Part shown: one piece after another, positions 39,499-52,300 of the stretch | How positions within the stretch are numbered: the stretch's first letter is position 1 | Layout: each line of letters opens with the position of its first letter | DNA from: Salminus brasiliensis | Taxonomy: Eukaryota; Chordata; Actinopteri; Characiformes; Bryconidae | Direction of reading: 5' to 3' | Assembly (NCBI RefSeq): GCF_030463535.1 | Contig: NC_132881.1 | Span: 43,061,344 to 43,125,343 of the forward strand | DNA length: 64,000 bases | Position numbers and translations under genes: made by a program | Notes under the pieces: model-generated | What the model was told of the DNA's origin: nothing | Database searches by the model: none | What the model saw: the letters and a program-made list of their open reading frames with translations, nothing else

Positions 39499-40703
39499 CG
39501 TTTTTGTGTGGAGAAGGTGGACGAGCTAAAGGTGCACATCCAAGGAGAAGTAACAGAGAGAAGAACCAGCATTAAAACGACACTCATTTTTAAAAACTGC
39601 ATTTGCGAAGTGCGGACCACGCTTGGTAGCTGAGGCAAGGAAGGAGAACTTGAGAAATTTGGGCTGGAGCTCTGGGGAACTTTGAGCTGATGGGACCGGG
39701 TCCACTTGCCAGGTAGAGGTTCACTATAATCGGATGATCAGGAGGAGGAGAAATGGAAAGGAGCAATTTTTTCTTTTGTAGTAGTAATGTTTTGAGTTTG
39801 GACGTGGTCTTTCTCCCAAATGTTTAGTTATTTCATAACTCCATTTAAAGTGAGACTGTGTTAATGCATATGTCTGTAGCTTTCATGGCCAGGTCTTCAT
39901 ATCCCTTGGAGAGCATCAAATTAAGATCACCATCATGCACATTACCTGTGTTGCATTTGTTGCTTAAAACAAAAACGGTTTGTGGTTTGCTGTAATAGAA
40001 GGAATAGTTTTGCGCCAAAAGGCTAAGACATTACATATGTTATACGTCTAAAAGCACATGACATGAGTCAGCTGTTTCTGCAAGCAGGGCCAGAGTGCAA
40101 ATCGTTTTCAGACAGGGAGTTACAGGATGTAGACGCGCCCAATCAAACCTGCACCTGAATTTGCTTAGCTCACTTTTACCTTGATCTTATCAGTCATCTA
40201 GTTGTGTTGTGTGGTTGCAGTAAACAACAGAAACAACAATACCGACAGAAAAAAAAGCCATTAGAAACTGTTAAAAAACCTCCTGAGTGCAGACCTACAG
40301 TGGGCTTTCAAAAGTCTGAGACTACATGAAAACATTTAAATAGAAGTATGTTCAAATAGAAGCATGTTCTTACATGATTTCACAAATCTTGGACCCTACT
40401 GTCACAAGCATATATAAGGCAGCATACTATATTCCTCAGAACTCCCGGTGTTTTTCTGTAGTGTAATTTCACTGTGCTAGACCGGCCCTACGGTCTAACT
40501 GCTGCTTATCCAGGGTGAGTAGATAATAAGTTAGGCAAGGCCTTAGAGCTCCACTGTCAAAGTACTGCTAGTCCGGGGATGTCATGCACTGTAAAACAAA
40601 ATGTTAATTTTACAGTGAAAAACTGTCAAACCACGAAAGTAAGAGACTCTAAAATAGTAAACTCTAAAACTATTAAACACAGTTACCATAAATACATCTA
40701 TCA

Positions 40704-40742
<39 letters not shown>

Positions 40743-41960
40743 CATTAATCCAGTATTAAATACTCTTGCATTGGGCTTTTAATGTATTTTGCATATATTG
40801 TTTGTGGAAAAAGGAAACATTTAATACAAACATATTTTACAAAATGTTACACTAAAACAAACTGAACTAATGTTGGATTTAATAATCTCTCACTTATTGG
40901 TGTTTCTCAACAAGTTTATGAAACTGGGTGTGCAACTTTTTTTAGTAAAACTCTTTACCATTGACTCCGGACATCAACTACTTGCATTTTGGGTGTGTTC
41001 CCATCCCCTTCACTCACCGTCAGTGTGAAGATGTTCGCCCAGGCTACCTACCCTTAGGTGTGCGTTTGTGTTTTATACAATGGTTGACCGCCTGGCCTCA
41101 GTGTTGAAGGCTATAAGAGCAAGTTACTATTTCTGTGCTGCTGAGTGTGTCTCTATGCTGGCTGGCAATTGCATTGTCAGTCTTGCATTACCACAGGGTT
41201 GTACTGTCAGTTTTTGGCAGATATTAGTTAATTAAGAAATTAAAGAATAAGAGTAAAACATGCCACTAATGTCAGAGTAATGTATTGTAAATAAAACAGT
41301 TCTGCAGTATAACATTTGCCAAAGAAAAAAAAATCCTACTGTAATTATACTGTCTTATACATTGCAAAAGTTTATTTTATGGTGAAATTCTCTCAACCAC
41401 AGCTGCCAGTACTTTACTGTAAATTTTATTGATGTTTTTTCCAGTGTGTGATTGAGAGAATTCTAACCTGCAGATGGGAATAAACAGTAAGTAGTTTGAG
41501 GGGGAGACCCACAGATTAAACAAGTATGTATGGTTGCTTAAATGTAGATGCAGAGGTAGAAATGTGAGCTACAGAACTTTTGACCGAATTAAGTAAAGTT
41601 AACTTAGAAAATGCTCTGTAATCAATTACTGCATCACTTAAAGCTGTTTTACAGGGCAGTGCATCCGCCAGCAAGACATGCATTTTACAAGGGAAAGCAA
41701 ACTTAAGCAAACTGTTCCTGTTTGGGCCATTTCTCCACAGTGTTACTGGATCAAATTAATTTGTGGAGTTTTTGTCACTAAGGCTTAACTAATGGCCTGA
41801 CTTAAAGAACAAAAGCTGCACATAACTCTTTAAAAGGGCTTATCAGATCTCTGTAAACGGTAGCCTGTGTGCAAGGACATCTCTGTTGCTGAGCAGAAGG
41901 ACAAAGAGTTTTTAGAAGCAGTCAGAAGTAGAGAGAAGTATCTATGAAAGAAGTAGACTT
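39499..41960 (+). repeat. Long copy of dispersed repeat family D
   Basis: The terminal blocks match 37245-37640, separated by about 2 kb. That interior includes 40470-40500 ('agaccggccctac') and 41485-41650 ('gatgcagaggtag', 'ctctgtaatcaattactgc'), which recur at 47461-47500 (inverted) and 47640-47860 (direct). It may be a larger unclassified transposon with 37245-37640 as a deletion derivative. Confidence 0.5.
40701..40738. repeat. (TA)n microsatellite
   Basis: Short TA run of about 35 bp in the interior of dispersed repeat family D. Confidence 0.95.
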
Positions 41961-42829
41961 GCTGATTCTTCTTCTTATTATTATTATTATTAGACATAAT
42001 TTAGCAGTTGTTCTTTACCTTGTGTCAAAATTTTATGATGAATGGTAATTTACATTTTGTGCTGTTGTATTGTTCTAACAGCCACACTGCACAAAATCAT
42101 CAAAATAATTTCAATCATTTTTTATATTAAGATCAATATTTCAATATTTAAGTACATTTGCAAATACTCCTGCTTTAGCTACAGTGGGCTCCAAAGGTCT
42201 GATATTGCCAGTACAAATGTGTGTTTTGCATTATTTGTTAATTAAATATGTTTATATTACAAATTAAAGTATCAGCAAAACATTTTGAGTGAAAAGCAGC
42301 ATCTTTAAAAATGTAACACATTTTTAATAATTGTATGGTATTTGGTGGTGGTTTTCCTTTTTAATGAAAACCTATGCTTGAGCTGCATGGACAACACAGG
42401 CTTGTGCAAAAGCTTCTTCTGAGTAGATTAGCTGAGAACCTGAGAACAGTCTGAACATGAACTGTAATGGTAGAGATTAGACAGAAAAAAAAAAACATCT
42501 GACCTTCTTGTACAAGGGTCTGGACAGGGTCACTGCCACACATTTGCTTAAATCCGAATATTTACCTAGAAATCTACCTGGAATCTGGAAAAGTAATATT
42601 TTCTAATATTTCTAATTTAAAGTGCATTTTATACACTTTATCATGCCAAGCGCATGTTTATTTATTAAATATACTGTCACTGAAGTTCAAGTTCAAGTTC
42701 GACTAGACCAAAGTTGAAGGTTGAACTGAAAGGACATGGGAGATTTGGTCTTATAGGCTATTTAAGGCTATTTATTGGTCTTGCTAAATGAGTGAATGAG
42801 TATGTATTTACAGGAGAAGGTAAGGGATG

Positions 42830-43095
42830 TTGGGCGATGCAACATGACAATGACCCAAAGCACACAATTATATCTGGAAAATCGATGGAAAAGAAGGTTT
42901 GTAATTAGGAATCAGGAGTCAGGGTTGGCCTGCCCTTTCTGGAACACTATGGCATGACCTGAAATCCCAGAAATATTAATGATGCTGTGCAATCAGTGCT
43001 GTGCAATGTCTTAGACCTGCCAATGTTTAACTTCAGCTTATACAACACCTAAAAAAGTAATTTAAAGCTTGGCCTGTCTATGCATAGAGAACCCA
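42830..43095 (+). mobile_element. Tc1-like transposase C-terminal scrap
   Basis: 'caacatgacaatgacccaaag' reads QHDNDPKHT, a conserved Tc1 DDE motif. The sequence then decays through 'gatgcaacatg' and a tail resembling Tc1 3' ends. There is no open frame of useful length. It lies about 420 bp downstream of the INPP4B stop. Confidence 0.6.
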
Positions 43096-43257
43096 AGTGA
43101 CCATGGCTAAATTATTAACAAGTTCCAAAAAATGTTATAAAATTAAAAATTCTGAAATAAAAAAGAGCAAATATTAAATTATTATTACAAATAATCTTTA
43201 ATTAATTCATATATAAATGAGTTAACACATAACTGCACTGCTAACTGCCAACTGTAG

Positions 43258-43258
<1 letters not shown>

Positions 43259-43317
<59 letters not shown>
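43259..43317. repeat. (TA)n microsatellite in INPP4B 3' flank
   Basis: About 60 bp of TA repeat lies roughly 200 nt downstream of the INPP4B stop codon on the minus strand, so it probably falls in the 3' UTR. Confidence 0.95.
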
Positions 43318-43320
<3 letters not shown>

Positions 43321-43517
43321 AACACACAAACACACACAATATATGTTTTTTTTAAAGGAATTTTTACATCTTGGTGACTTGTGAACACAAACATTCATTT
43401 TCAGGAGGATTAACAGGAGTGAATAATAACAACAGCAACAACAATAAAAAATAATAATCATAAAAATAACAACTACAAGACCAGCTAAAGATGAAGAGGA
43501 GTCCATGGCGTCTTGTC

Positions 43518-46193
43518 TCACGAGTCCACTTTGCCGTACGTCCCCTCCGGTGGGCGGTAAAACTTGGGGAATGCCATCAGCTGCAGCATGTTAAAAGCAT
43601 ATTTCCTGCATTTTATATTCTTTTGCACGTTCTCAATCCGGCAGCCTTCTCTGATTACAGGGAGATGGAGAGAAACAGAGGGAGAGAAGGAAAGGGAAAG
43701 GATGATAATGGAATAATGGCAGCATGGAAGTGGCAGTGATAATGTCCATCAACAGCAACAAAGCAATGACGAGGCTGCGGCCCAGCAAACCAAAACAATA
43801 AAGAAAGAAATAAATCATTAAAAACCCCAGCACCATAACTCCAATTAAAGCAGTAACTCTCACGCCCCTCTGTGAGGTTTGTACCCTTGTGGACTGAACT
43901 TTCACATTTGGGTTCAGTGAGTTCCATTGTACCCTGAGTAGACAGTTATCAGCAGTGACAGCCATGTTGAGTGTGGGCGATGATAGGATGATGGCTCTTG
44001 AACTGAAGAAATATTTACCCACTCCTGCGATTGGGAACAGAGGCCACATTTGTCAAACCCTTGACTGATATGACACTGGTTGCTGTTTTTATAAACACTG
44101 GTGTTTTTTTCTTCATGCGTTTATTTCATACAGAAGCAAAAAGCCAGAATAGAAAAAAATACCTCGTGCAAATTGCATAAGGTGTAGAAGAGCCATTTCA
44201 AAAAATCTAAATTCATCTTTATTAAAGTTGCCTTGTGCTTTAAAGTGCTTCGGTCCAAAGGCCTGGTTTACGGGTTTGTCCAAGGACTAACATCCACGGA
44301 CCACAGTAAACACACTTTCTGTCTCCTTGGTCTATAATTAAAGGTTTTTTTTTGATGATGAACAACCCACTGAAACATTCTTTACAGAACCAGAAGTATT
44401 TCTTCTATGACGTTGTCCCAAAGAACTCTTTTGACATCTTTGTTTTTTCAGGTGTAGTACTATAAGACAGAACTAACTGTAACTGTAACTATAACTATAA
44501 CTAACCATATCAAGGTTTCCAGGAGGCACGGATGCTAAAAAAAGTGAAATGACTGTATTTACCCTCATAACCCACACCGTGTACTTTCTGTGCAACTGCA
44601 CGGACCAAACTGTGACCCCTGTGTTGTGATGTTCAGTACGAATCCAGATGTGGCCTTATTTTTATGGCAGTAATCCATCATTTTACAACCAAGACTAGAC
44701 CAACAAGCAAATTGCAGACACTGTGTCTGCACAGGCAACTGTCAAAATAGAGCTTCAACAAAAACAGACCTGGGAAGACAAGGTCAGCAAACATTTAAGG
44801 GTCTCAACAACAAAAGCATGGAAGATGGGAGTATCTTTCAAAGACAGGATGCTGTCAACTCAACGTTTTAGTAATATTTGACTCAGAGAGGCTCACTGTT
44901 GTCACTGTGGGCTGAGAAGGCAACGGACTAGCTGACTACTAACATTGCTACTGCGGCATTAGCGCAGTCTGGCTACCGGGCTTGCCCAACATAAGCTATC
45001 GCACGGCCCTGCTTGCTTAGTGGAAGCTGACATTACCTTTGCGAGGAACACATAAAAGTGAACTGCAGGGTTTCTATAATAAACGCTGATGTTTATGCTT
45101 TTGAGACTGTATATTGTCTTTAATAGCTAGCCATTAGCAGTAATTTTTAACATTTGCTATACTGTATCTAGAAAATGGCCTTCTTGGCGTGATTTTTGCA
45201 TGCAGAGTACAGTAAGTCAGCTAACGTAAGCTAGCTACATTAGCCTACATTAGTAGTTGTAGTGCAAGACTAAAGAACGAAACTGTTGCATAACTGTTAG
45301 GAGAAGCCGTGCACTTCCTGGGCCTGATTTTAGCAACATGGCAAATGGAAAAAGAAACCAAGACCGGTCTAATGGGTCCCCATCGGCGCATTACGGGACA
45401 GCGCGGCCTTAGTAATCATTTGGCCCAGCAGTGGAGAATAAGCCATGGGGTTCTAAGGGTTGGTTGGATGATCTTTGCCCCTTTGCCACCACCCTGCCAA
45501 GGGTGACCCTCCATGCAACACATATTTCACACCTTGCTCTTTACATGTTAAGACATGTCCAGTACTACTGCAACTCACTGATGAAGTATCTCAGTAAAGT
45601 GCACAGAGGGTTTTCCAGTCAGCGAAGCCCGTTTACACACACCATTAAACCAGCCGCTGACTGCCTCCTGCTTTTCTTAAACACCCCACAGATGGGGTGT
45701 CGCTTTCAGTTATGTCTGGATTAAAGCAGAAGAGGAGGTTAAGAGGATTACAGAAATGAGAAACGACAAACGAGTCAACACGCAGACCCTCCACCCCCCC
45801 AAAGGAGGCATGGGATAAAGAGTTAGAGCTTTAGCACAAGTTAAGACAGTACAAGCATGGTTAAGGTATAATCAGCGGTTTATTGATATTTAGCAAGCAG
45901 AAAAACAAGACTTAAAATGAGCCACACCACCAGCAGGTGTGAGCTAACAAGCAGGAGAGCGATTGGGTAGAAGTGGCGGGACGCCGGCTTGTGATTGGCT
46001 ACTGAGCCGGCCTCAGGGTCGTCCCATTGGGCACCTTCTCCCTGGGCCAGCCGACTGCTGAGCGAGCCGGGAACAGACAGAGAGAAAAAGGGAGAGAAAA
46101 ACAAACACACACATACACACACACACACACACACACAAACGTTACAGAGGGTTAGTAAAATTGAACCAGTGTAGCCTTGTGCGCACACACACA

Positions 46194-46236
<43 letters not shown>

Positions 46237-46328
46237 TCACTCACTCACTCACTCACTCACTCACTCACTCACTCACAGATGAAAAGGTGCTGGTGGTACT
46301 CACATGATGAATGATGTCTCAGGGGGTT

Positions 46329-46363
<35 letters not shown>

Positions 46364-49300
46364 TTGAGGGGATGCTGTGTGACATGCAGAAGCTATCCTA
46401 CAGTGCACTCACACAACACCCAGTAACAACACTCTAGAAACCTATCGTATACAATATGGACAAAAGTATTTGGACACCTGTTCATTCATTGTTTCTTCTG
46501 AAATCAAGGGCATTAAAAAAAATGTTTTTTTAATGCTTTTGTTGGAGTAACTGTCTCTACTGTCCAGGGAAGAAGGCTTTCTACTAGATTTGAGAGGATC
46601 ATTGCTGTGAGGATTTGATTGCATCACAGTGACAAGAGTGTTAGGGAGGTCAGGATGTTGGATGATTACCACCCCAGCTCATCCCTAACTTCCCAAATCA
46701 CCCCAAAAGTATTGGATGGAGCACCATCCATCATTCCAGAGAACACAGTTCCACTGCTCCACAGCTCATGGAGGGGTGGGGGCTTCATACCCTTCACCCA
46801 GAAGGAGTGTTTATACACACACACACTTAACAGCACACACACATTATATACAGTATCATACATAAAGTACATTACTAAAGTATTATATATTGTTATGACA
46901 TCATCTCTGTCACATGAAAACCTTTTTCTCCATTTTATCTCTATTTTTTAAATTCATAATGTATCATCATAGTGACATAATGTAAGTCTGACAGTTGTTC
47001 TTTGCATTGTGTAAAAAGATTATGATGAATGGACCAACAGTAATGCTCCAAAATTACTAAAATAAAATCTTTTTACATTGTCTTCCATTCAAAATCTGTA
47101 TTATGTTGCCATTTTTAATGTTTTTGCATAAAGGCAACAATATGATAAAATCAATACTTTTGCAAATGCTTTCCCTTTTTTTGAGTAAACATATTTATAT
47201 GATGTTGAACATCAGTGATATCTCCTAGTATCATTCAAGTGTAAGTGTAAGACACATAGCGACACTTCTTTTGTTCCCACTTCAAGCAGTGTTCATAAAT
47301 AATAACAAAAAAAAGTGTGATGTAAGATGTTTAGCCTTTCTCTCCGCCCCCTCAATCTGTTTATTGTTTATCCCCATCTGCAGGTTAGGACCCTCCTTTA
47401 CATAATGAGCCCTTGCTCATTTGAACTTCGCTCATTGGTATCTTCACACTCAAAGAACAGGCAGTTAGACTGTAGGGCCGGTCTAGAGCTGTAGAATTAC
47501 ACTACATAATAACACAGTTCGCAGTAAATTCACCTTTCCGTTGTTTTTCAGACACCCAAATGTACACGGCTTCATAGCTCTAGAGTGACACAACTGTCTA
47601 ACTGCCAAACAAAAATTATTTGTCAAGAGACACAGCCCTCGATGTTCAGGAGTGGAATCAGAGTAAACAGAATGAGGGGAGGAGCCACAGACTAAACATC
47701 GCACACAGTATGTAATCGGTTTCAGCTGCAGCTCATTTACTAATGTTTTTGAGGCTCAAATCAGTATGTATTGTTGATGAAACTGAGATGCAGAAGTAAA
47801 ACATTTGACTGAAGTAACTAAAGAAACACTCTGTAATCAGTTACTGCATCACTGCAAGTTGGCCTGACTTTACACTGTTTTTTCATAGTGAATAATTAAA
47901 CCAAACACAAGGGAAAATACCATCCATTTTAATTTTACACTAATTCTACCACTAACCATCGCTCCTAACTGGACCACTAACTTACTCTCAGACAACAGAA
48001 CTAAGCTATTGGATCTACTCTTTAGAGAAAGTACAAATCTTGAACAAAACTACAGTGTATTTAAAGCACAACAGCTCTACATAATCACTGGTTAGGAGTT
48101 ATGGCAAATCACAGTTAAATCTAAAGTTATTTGACTAAAGACTTTATGCAACAGACGTTATCACAAAGCAAATTTACAGAAATCCAGGTATAACCCAGTA
48201 GCGAGCATGCTGAAGGTGCCAGCAGCAGAAGAACTCCTGAAATTGTAAAACTTCTACAATTAAGAACAAGAAACACTGCGGCAAACCCACACTCAACATC
48301 CATCCTCCTCTGGACCAGACAGAAAAATATCCAGCATATTTTCACCATGACACGCTCTCTCTCTCTTTCTCTCTCATGATTCATGGCTTAATTAGCCATG
48401 CACCTACTGATACTCTGTCATTTGAGTAATCATTTTCACAGCAAATCATTTCCACAGTTCATTAAAACATCATCAATTTACCAAAGCTCTGATTTACCAA
48501 ACCTGGTGTTGGAGGAGAACTCTAAATAATGTAAGACTCCATAAGGGGAACTTCGGAGATGTTCTAATGAACATAGTGATGGGGAACCACTACTTTGTTT
48601 ATGTTTATTAGAACATTAGTAAGTAATTTACTGAAGAAATAAAGACATACTTCACAGAAAAGGAGCTCTAAAATACTAGTAAGAGAGAAGTAGTAAAGGA
48701 CTTTGAGGGAGGGGGTTCAGAGTTTCAGAGTTGTGGAGATGTTATAATAAAAGCTCTGCAGCCAACTGTAGATAGTTGTGGGCCAGTGGGCCATCTCAGC
48801 AGACCTGTCTCAGAGGACCTGTACTGGTTAGTGTGTTGAGATGGAGTAGTCCCGATATTCACTATACGGACAAAGGTATTGGGACACCTGCTTATTCATT
48901 GTTTCTGTCAAAATCAAGGTAAAAAGTGTTTATCCAGCTTTTGTTGTTGTCATCTCTACTGTCCAGGGAATGTTTCTACTAGATTTTGGAGCATTGCTGT
49001 GAAGATCTGTTTGCATGTAGCCACCCCACCTCATTCCCAGCTCCCCAGCTCATCCCAAAAGTACTGGATGGAGCACCAACCATCATTTCAGAGAACACAG
49101 TTTTTCCACTGTTCCACAGCTCAATGCTGGGGGGCTTTTTAACCCCTAAGTGAATGTAAAACTATATATAAAGTACAACATGTCTGTTATCAATATCTAT
49201 GCTGCTGTTGTAAAGCTTCAAAAGTCTGCGTTTAGAACAGTCTAGAACAACCAATTCAATTATGTTAGCAGTGTTATAGCAGTGTTAGCATAGGGGTCAC

Positions 49301-52300
49301 ATGAAAACACATTTATAACTCCATAACAGACGCGTACAGAATTTCATCATTCAAGTTTTGAACCATCTTTTTATCATTTTAGCTGCATTCTGATATTTTT
49401 ACTTACTTGGAAGGTCCATTGTAGATGCTCTGTAGATGCTCAACCAACGTTCAGCTAAATGTCTATTAAAAGAAACTGAACTCTAGGTTGAATGTAAATG
49501 ATTGTCTATTGATTTAGGGTTTGATTTAAGGTTTGGGTTAGGGTATAGGCTTAGGGCTAGCTCCCATAGAGAATCACTTAGTTTCAGCTTAGAGTTCAGT
49601 TGCAGTTATTATATATTCAGTTGAATGTTAGTTAAATGTCAGGTGAGCATCTACAAAGCATCTACAGACCATCCAAGTAAAGTGATATCATGGTCTGAAC
49701 TGAAGGTCTTATTGAAGGTTGTATTAGTCACTGTTGGCCACTGCAAGCAATATTAGCTTTCTGAGAGTTTCCCACAGCACTGTTTGCGATCATCTCAGTG
49801 ATCTGTCTGGGAGGTCATATTTGATAATGCTCTGCAATGCCATCCATGCAGAGAAACCTCAAGGAACAAGGAAGAAATTGAATCTTGAAGCGTGGCATTA
49901 CACGAAGAGATACAGCGTGTGTTTTTTTCTGCAGAGGAAAGAGTTTCGTTTCCCCTAAATCATGTGATTTCTTCATTTTCAATTTCGCATCCAACCCTGC
50001 CCCGGACGCCTGAAAAAGGAAACTATCCTAAGCATTTCAGTTTACACTGCAGTTTACACTAAATAACGTTGGACCTGTTAGATCACAGCGTGAAAGTACA
50101 GTAACTGAGCTTAGTGAGAAACACTGGAAGGACCCCAGGCCACCTTGTCTTTTGGCCTTTTCCAAATATAACCACAGCCTGTTTCTCTCCACAGCTGGTA
50201 AACAAACAGGGACAATAAAAGGTATTTCAAGGTCACTTACAGTACATTAGCTGTCAGCACAAACAGGTTCAGCCTGCCCATTCATCTTTCATCTCCAAAA
50301 CAAACACTATCACTTTATCTCTGCTCTGCAGCCATGAGAACAATGGCAAGAGAAGGTGTGGTATTTCTTTTGGTATAGCACATTTCATTTACATTTGCCA
50401 GTCAAAGGGATTAACCTTAACCTCTTAACACTCCAAGGCCTTTTACATACTAACGTATATGTAAGAACTCCAGGGACTTCTATACTTCTATACTACCCTT
50501 GTATTCACACCTATCCAGTGTCTTTTTGCATTAAACCAATGCAGTAATGTACATCTACAATGTACAAGAGTGTATAGTTTATGTATAATGTGTTTATAGT
50601 GAATATGTAGTGCACATTAATGCAAATAATATGAATAATATTTCGTAATTATCTGTATTGTTACAACAGTGAGGGACGATCCACGCAAGTTTTTTACTTA
50701 CCTTTACACCTGTGTAATGTCACATGACAATAAACATGGTTTGATATGATTTGATTTACAAACTGCTGGGGCTATTCCCTGGTAATAGAACCATAGGGTG
50801 TTTAAGGGGTTGAGAGAGAAAAAAAAAAACAAAACATTGAAAACATGAAAAAACATTAAAACAGGATTAAAACTATAAATTTAATAGAGATAAAAAGCAT
50901 GGGGGAAATTTACAAATATTTGAATTTGAAATAAAATCTGACTGATCAAAATACAGTCAATTCTTTTTATATAGTATATTTTTCAATAGTATTTTTAACA
51001 GCTTCAGTGCAACAGAAACAAAAAGTGCAAGTTGTAGGCCTGTGCTTCTAGAAATGAATCAAAACAATGAATTTGTTGCCTTTGCAAACAGCACAGCAGG
51101 GTGGCAACAAGTGCTGATATGCCATGATTATGTTGTATCCATAAAACCACACGTGGCACTCTGTTTAAATTATATAATTTTATCATATTAAATATTTTAT
51201 AACATATAGTCAATTAAACATAAAAAAAAAAACATTCTTGTTTTTGGTAAACGACAATGGGGGCTTTCATAATTAACAGTATTTCCAGTAAATCTGGTAA
51301 AGAAATCTTCTTTTGGTTGGCAAGAACATTTGTGCTTTGTGGCCTAGAGTTGAGTTTGTTTTTAGTACAGCTTTTAGGGCAGTAATGCAGGTAGATATTC
51401 AGATAGAGGAGAGCTGTTTAGTTTACAGCTATATCTGATCAACATGCCCTTAGAAGAGGGACAATATTAATATTGTCTTTTAGGGTTGGGCACTTAAAAG
51501 ACCTTTACTCGGAAGAGTGTTCAGCAGCCTCTGAACCCAAATAAAGCAGAAATAACATTCCCCAGCCCAGTAACAACTATTTCTTAAGTTTACAAGCCAA
51601 GTCAGTTAAAAAGCCTTCCTAACCTCGCTGCAGGTCAAGAAATCCAAATATTTATCGCATTGTACTTACTGTAGTCAGAGATCACTCTTATTTCATTCCT
51701 AGTCAAAATATAAAAATATAAGGAAGGAGACATTCACAGAAAACAAAAATATAAAAAAATGTGTCCAGAACAATCAAAACATGAATGGAATACACAGACA
51801 AGGGGCTCCTAACATCTTTATGAAATGGGAGAAAAAAAAATTGGGAAACAATTACAGATGTTTCTAAAGTATAGATGATCAAGAAACTCTTGCTGGAAAA
51901 ATGAAACAAAGAAAAAAAAAATCTAATACAGAAGCTTCAGAACAGGTCTGTTCTGAACAAGATCAGAACAGAGTCCAGACCTCAACATCATAGGTAGCTA
52001 AATTGTAATTTTTCCTGAATGAAATACAAACCTAAATGAATACCTGGTTCTTCACAGAGTTTTTCCAAGCCCACTGAACTGTAGGCATATTATTCAGTTA
52101 ATAATTCTAATGCATAAACTATTGTGAATTATCTATTAACAGTTTGCTTTAGCATTTACCATTTACACTCATGTCTAAAATGACAATACTTTAGTGGGTC
52201 TGGGTGTAATAACATAAGAATGTGCTTTTTTGGAGTGTAAGAGTACTACCTCTTCAAGAGAAGGTCACAAGGTCGGTGCTTATAGTAGTAACCCCTCCCA

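Noticed and set aside
45309..45724. Overlapping plus-strand frames of 65 and 97 aa in the last INPP4B intron
   Set aside because: No homology is recognised, the start contexts are poor and no splice partners are evident.
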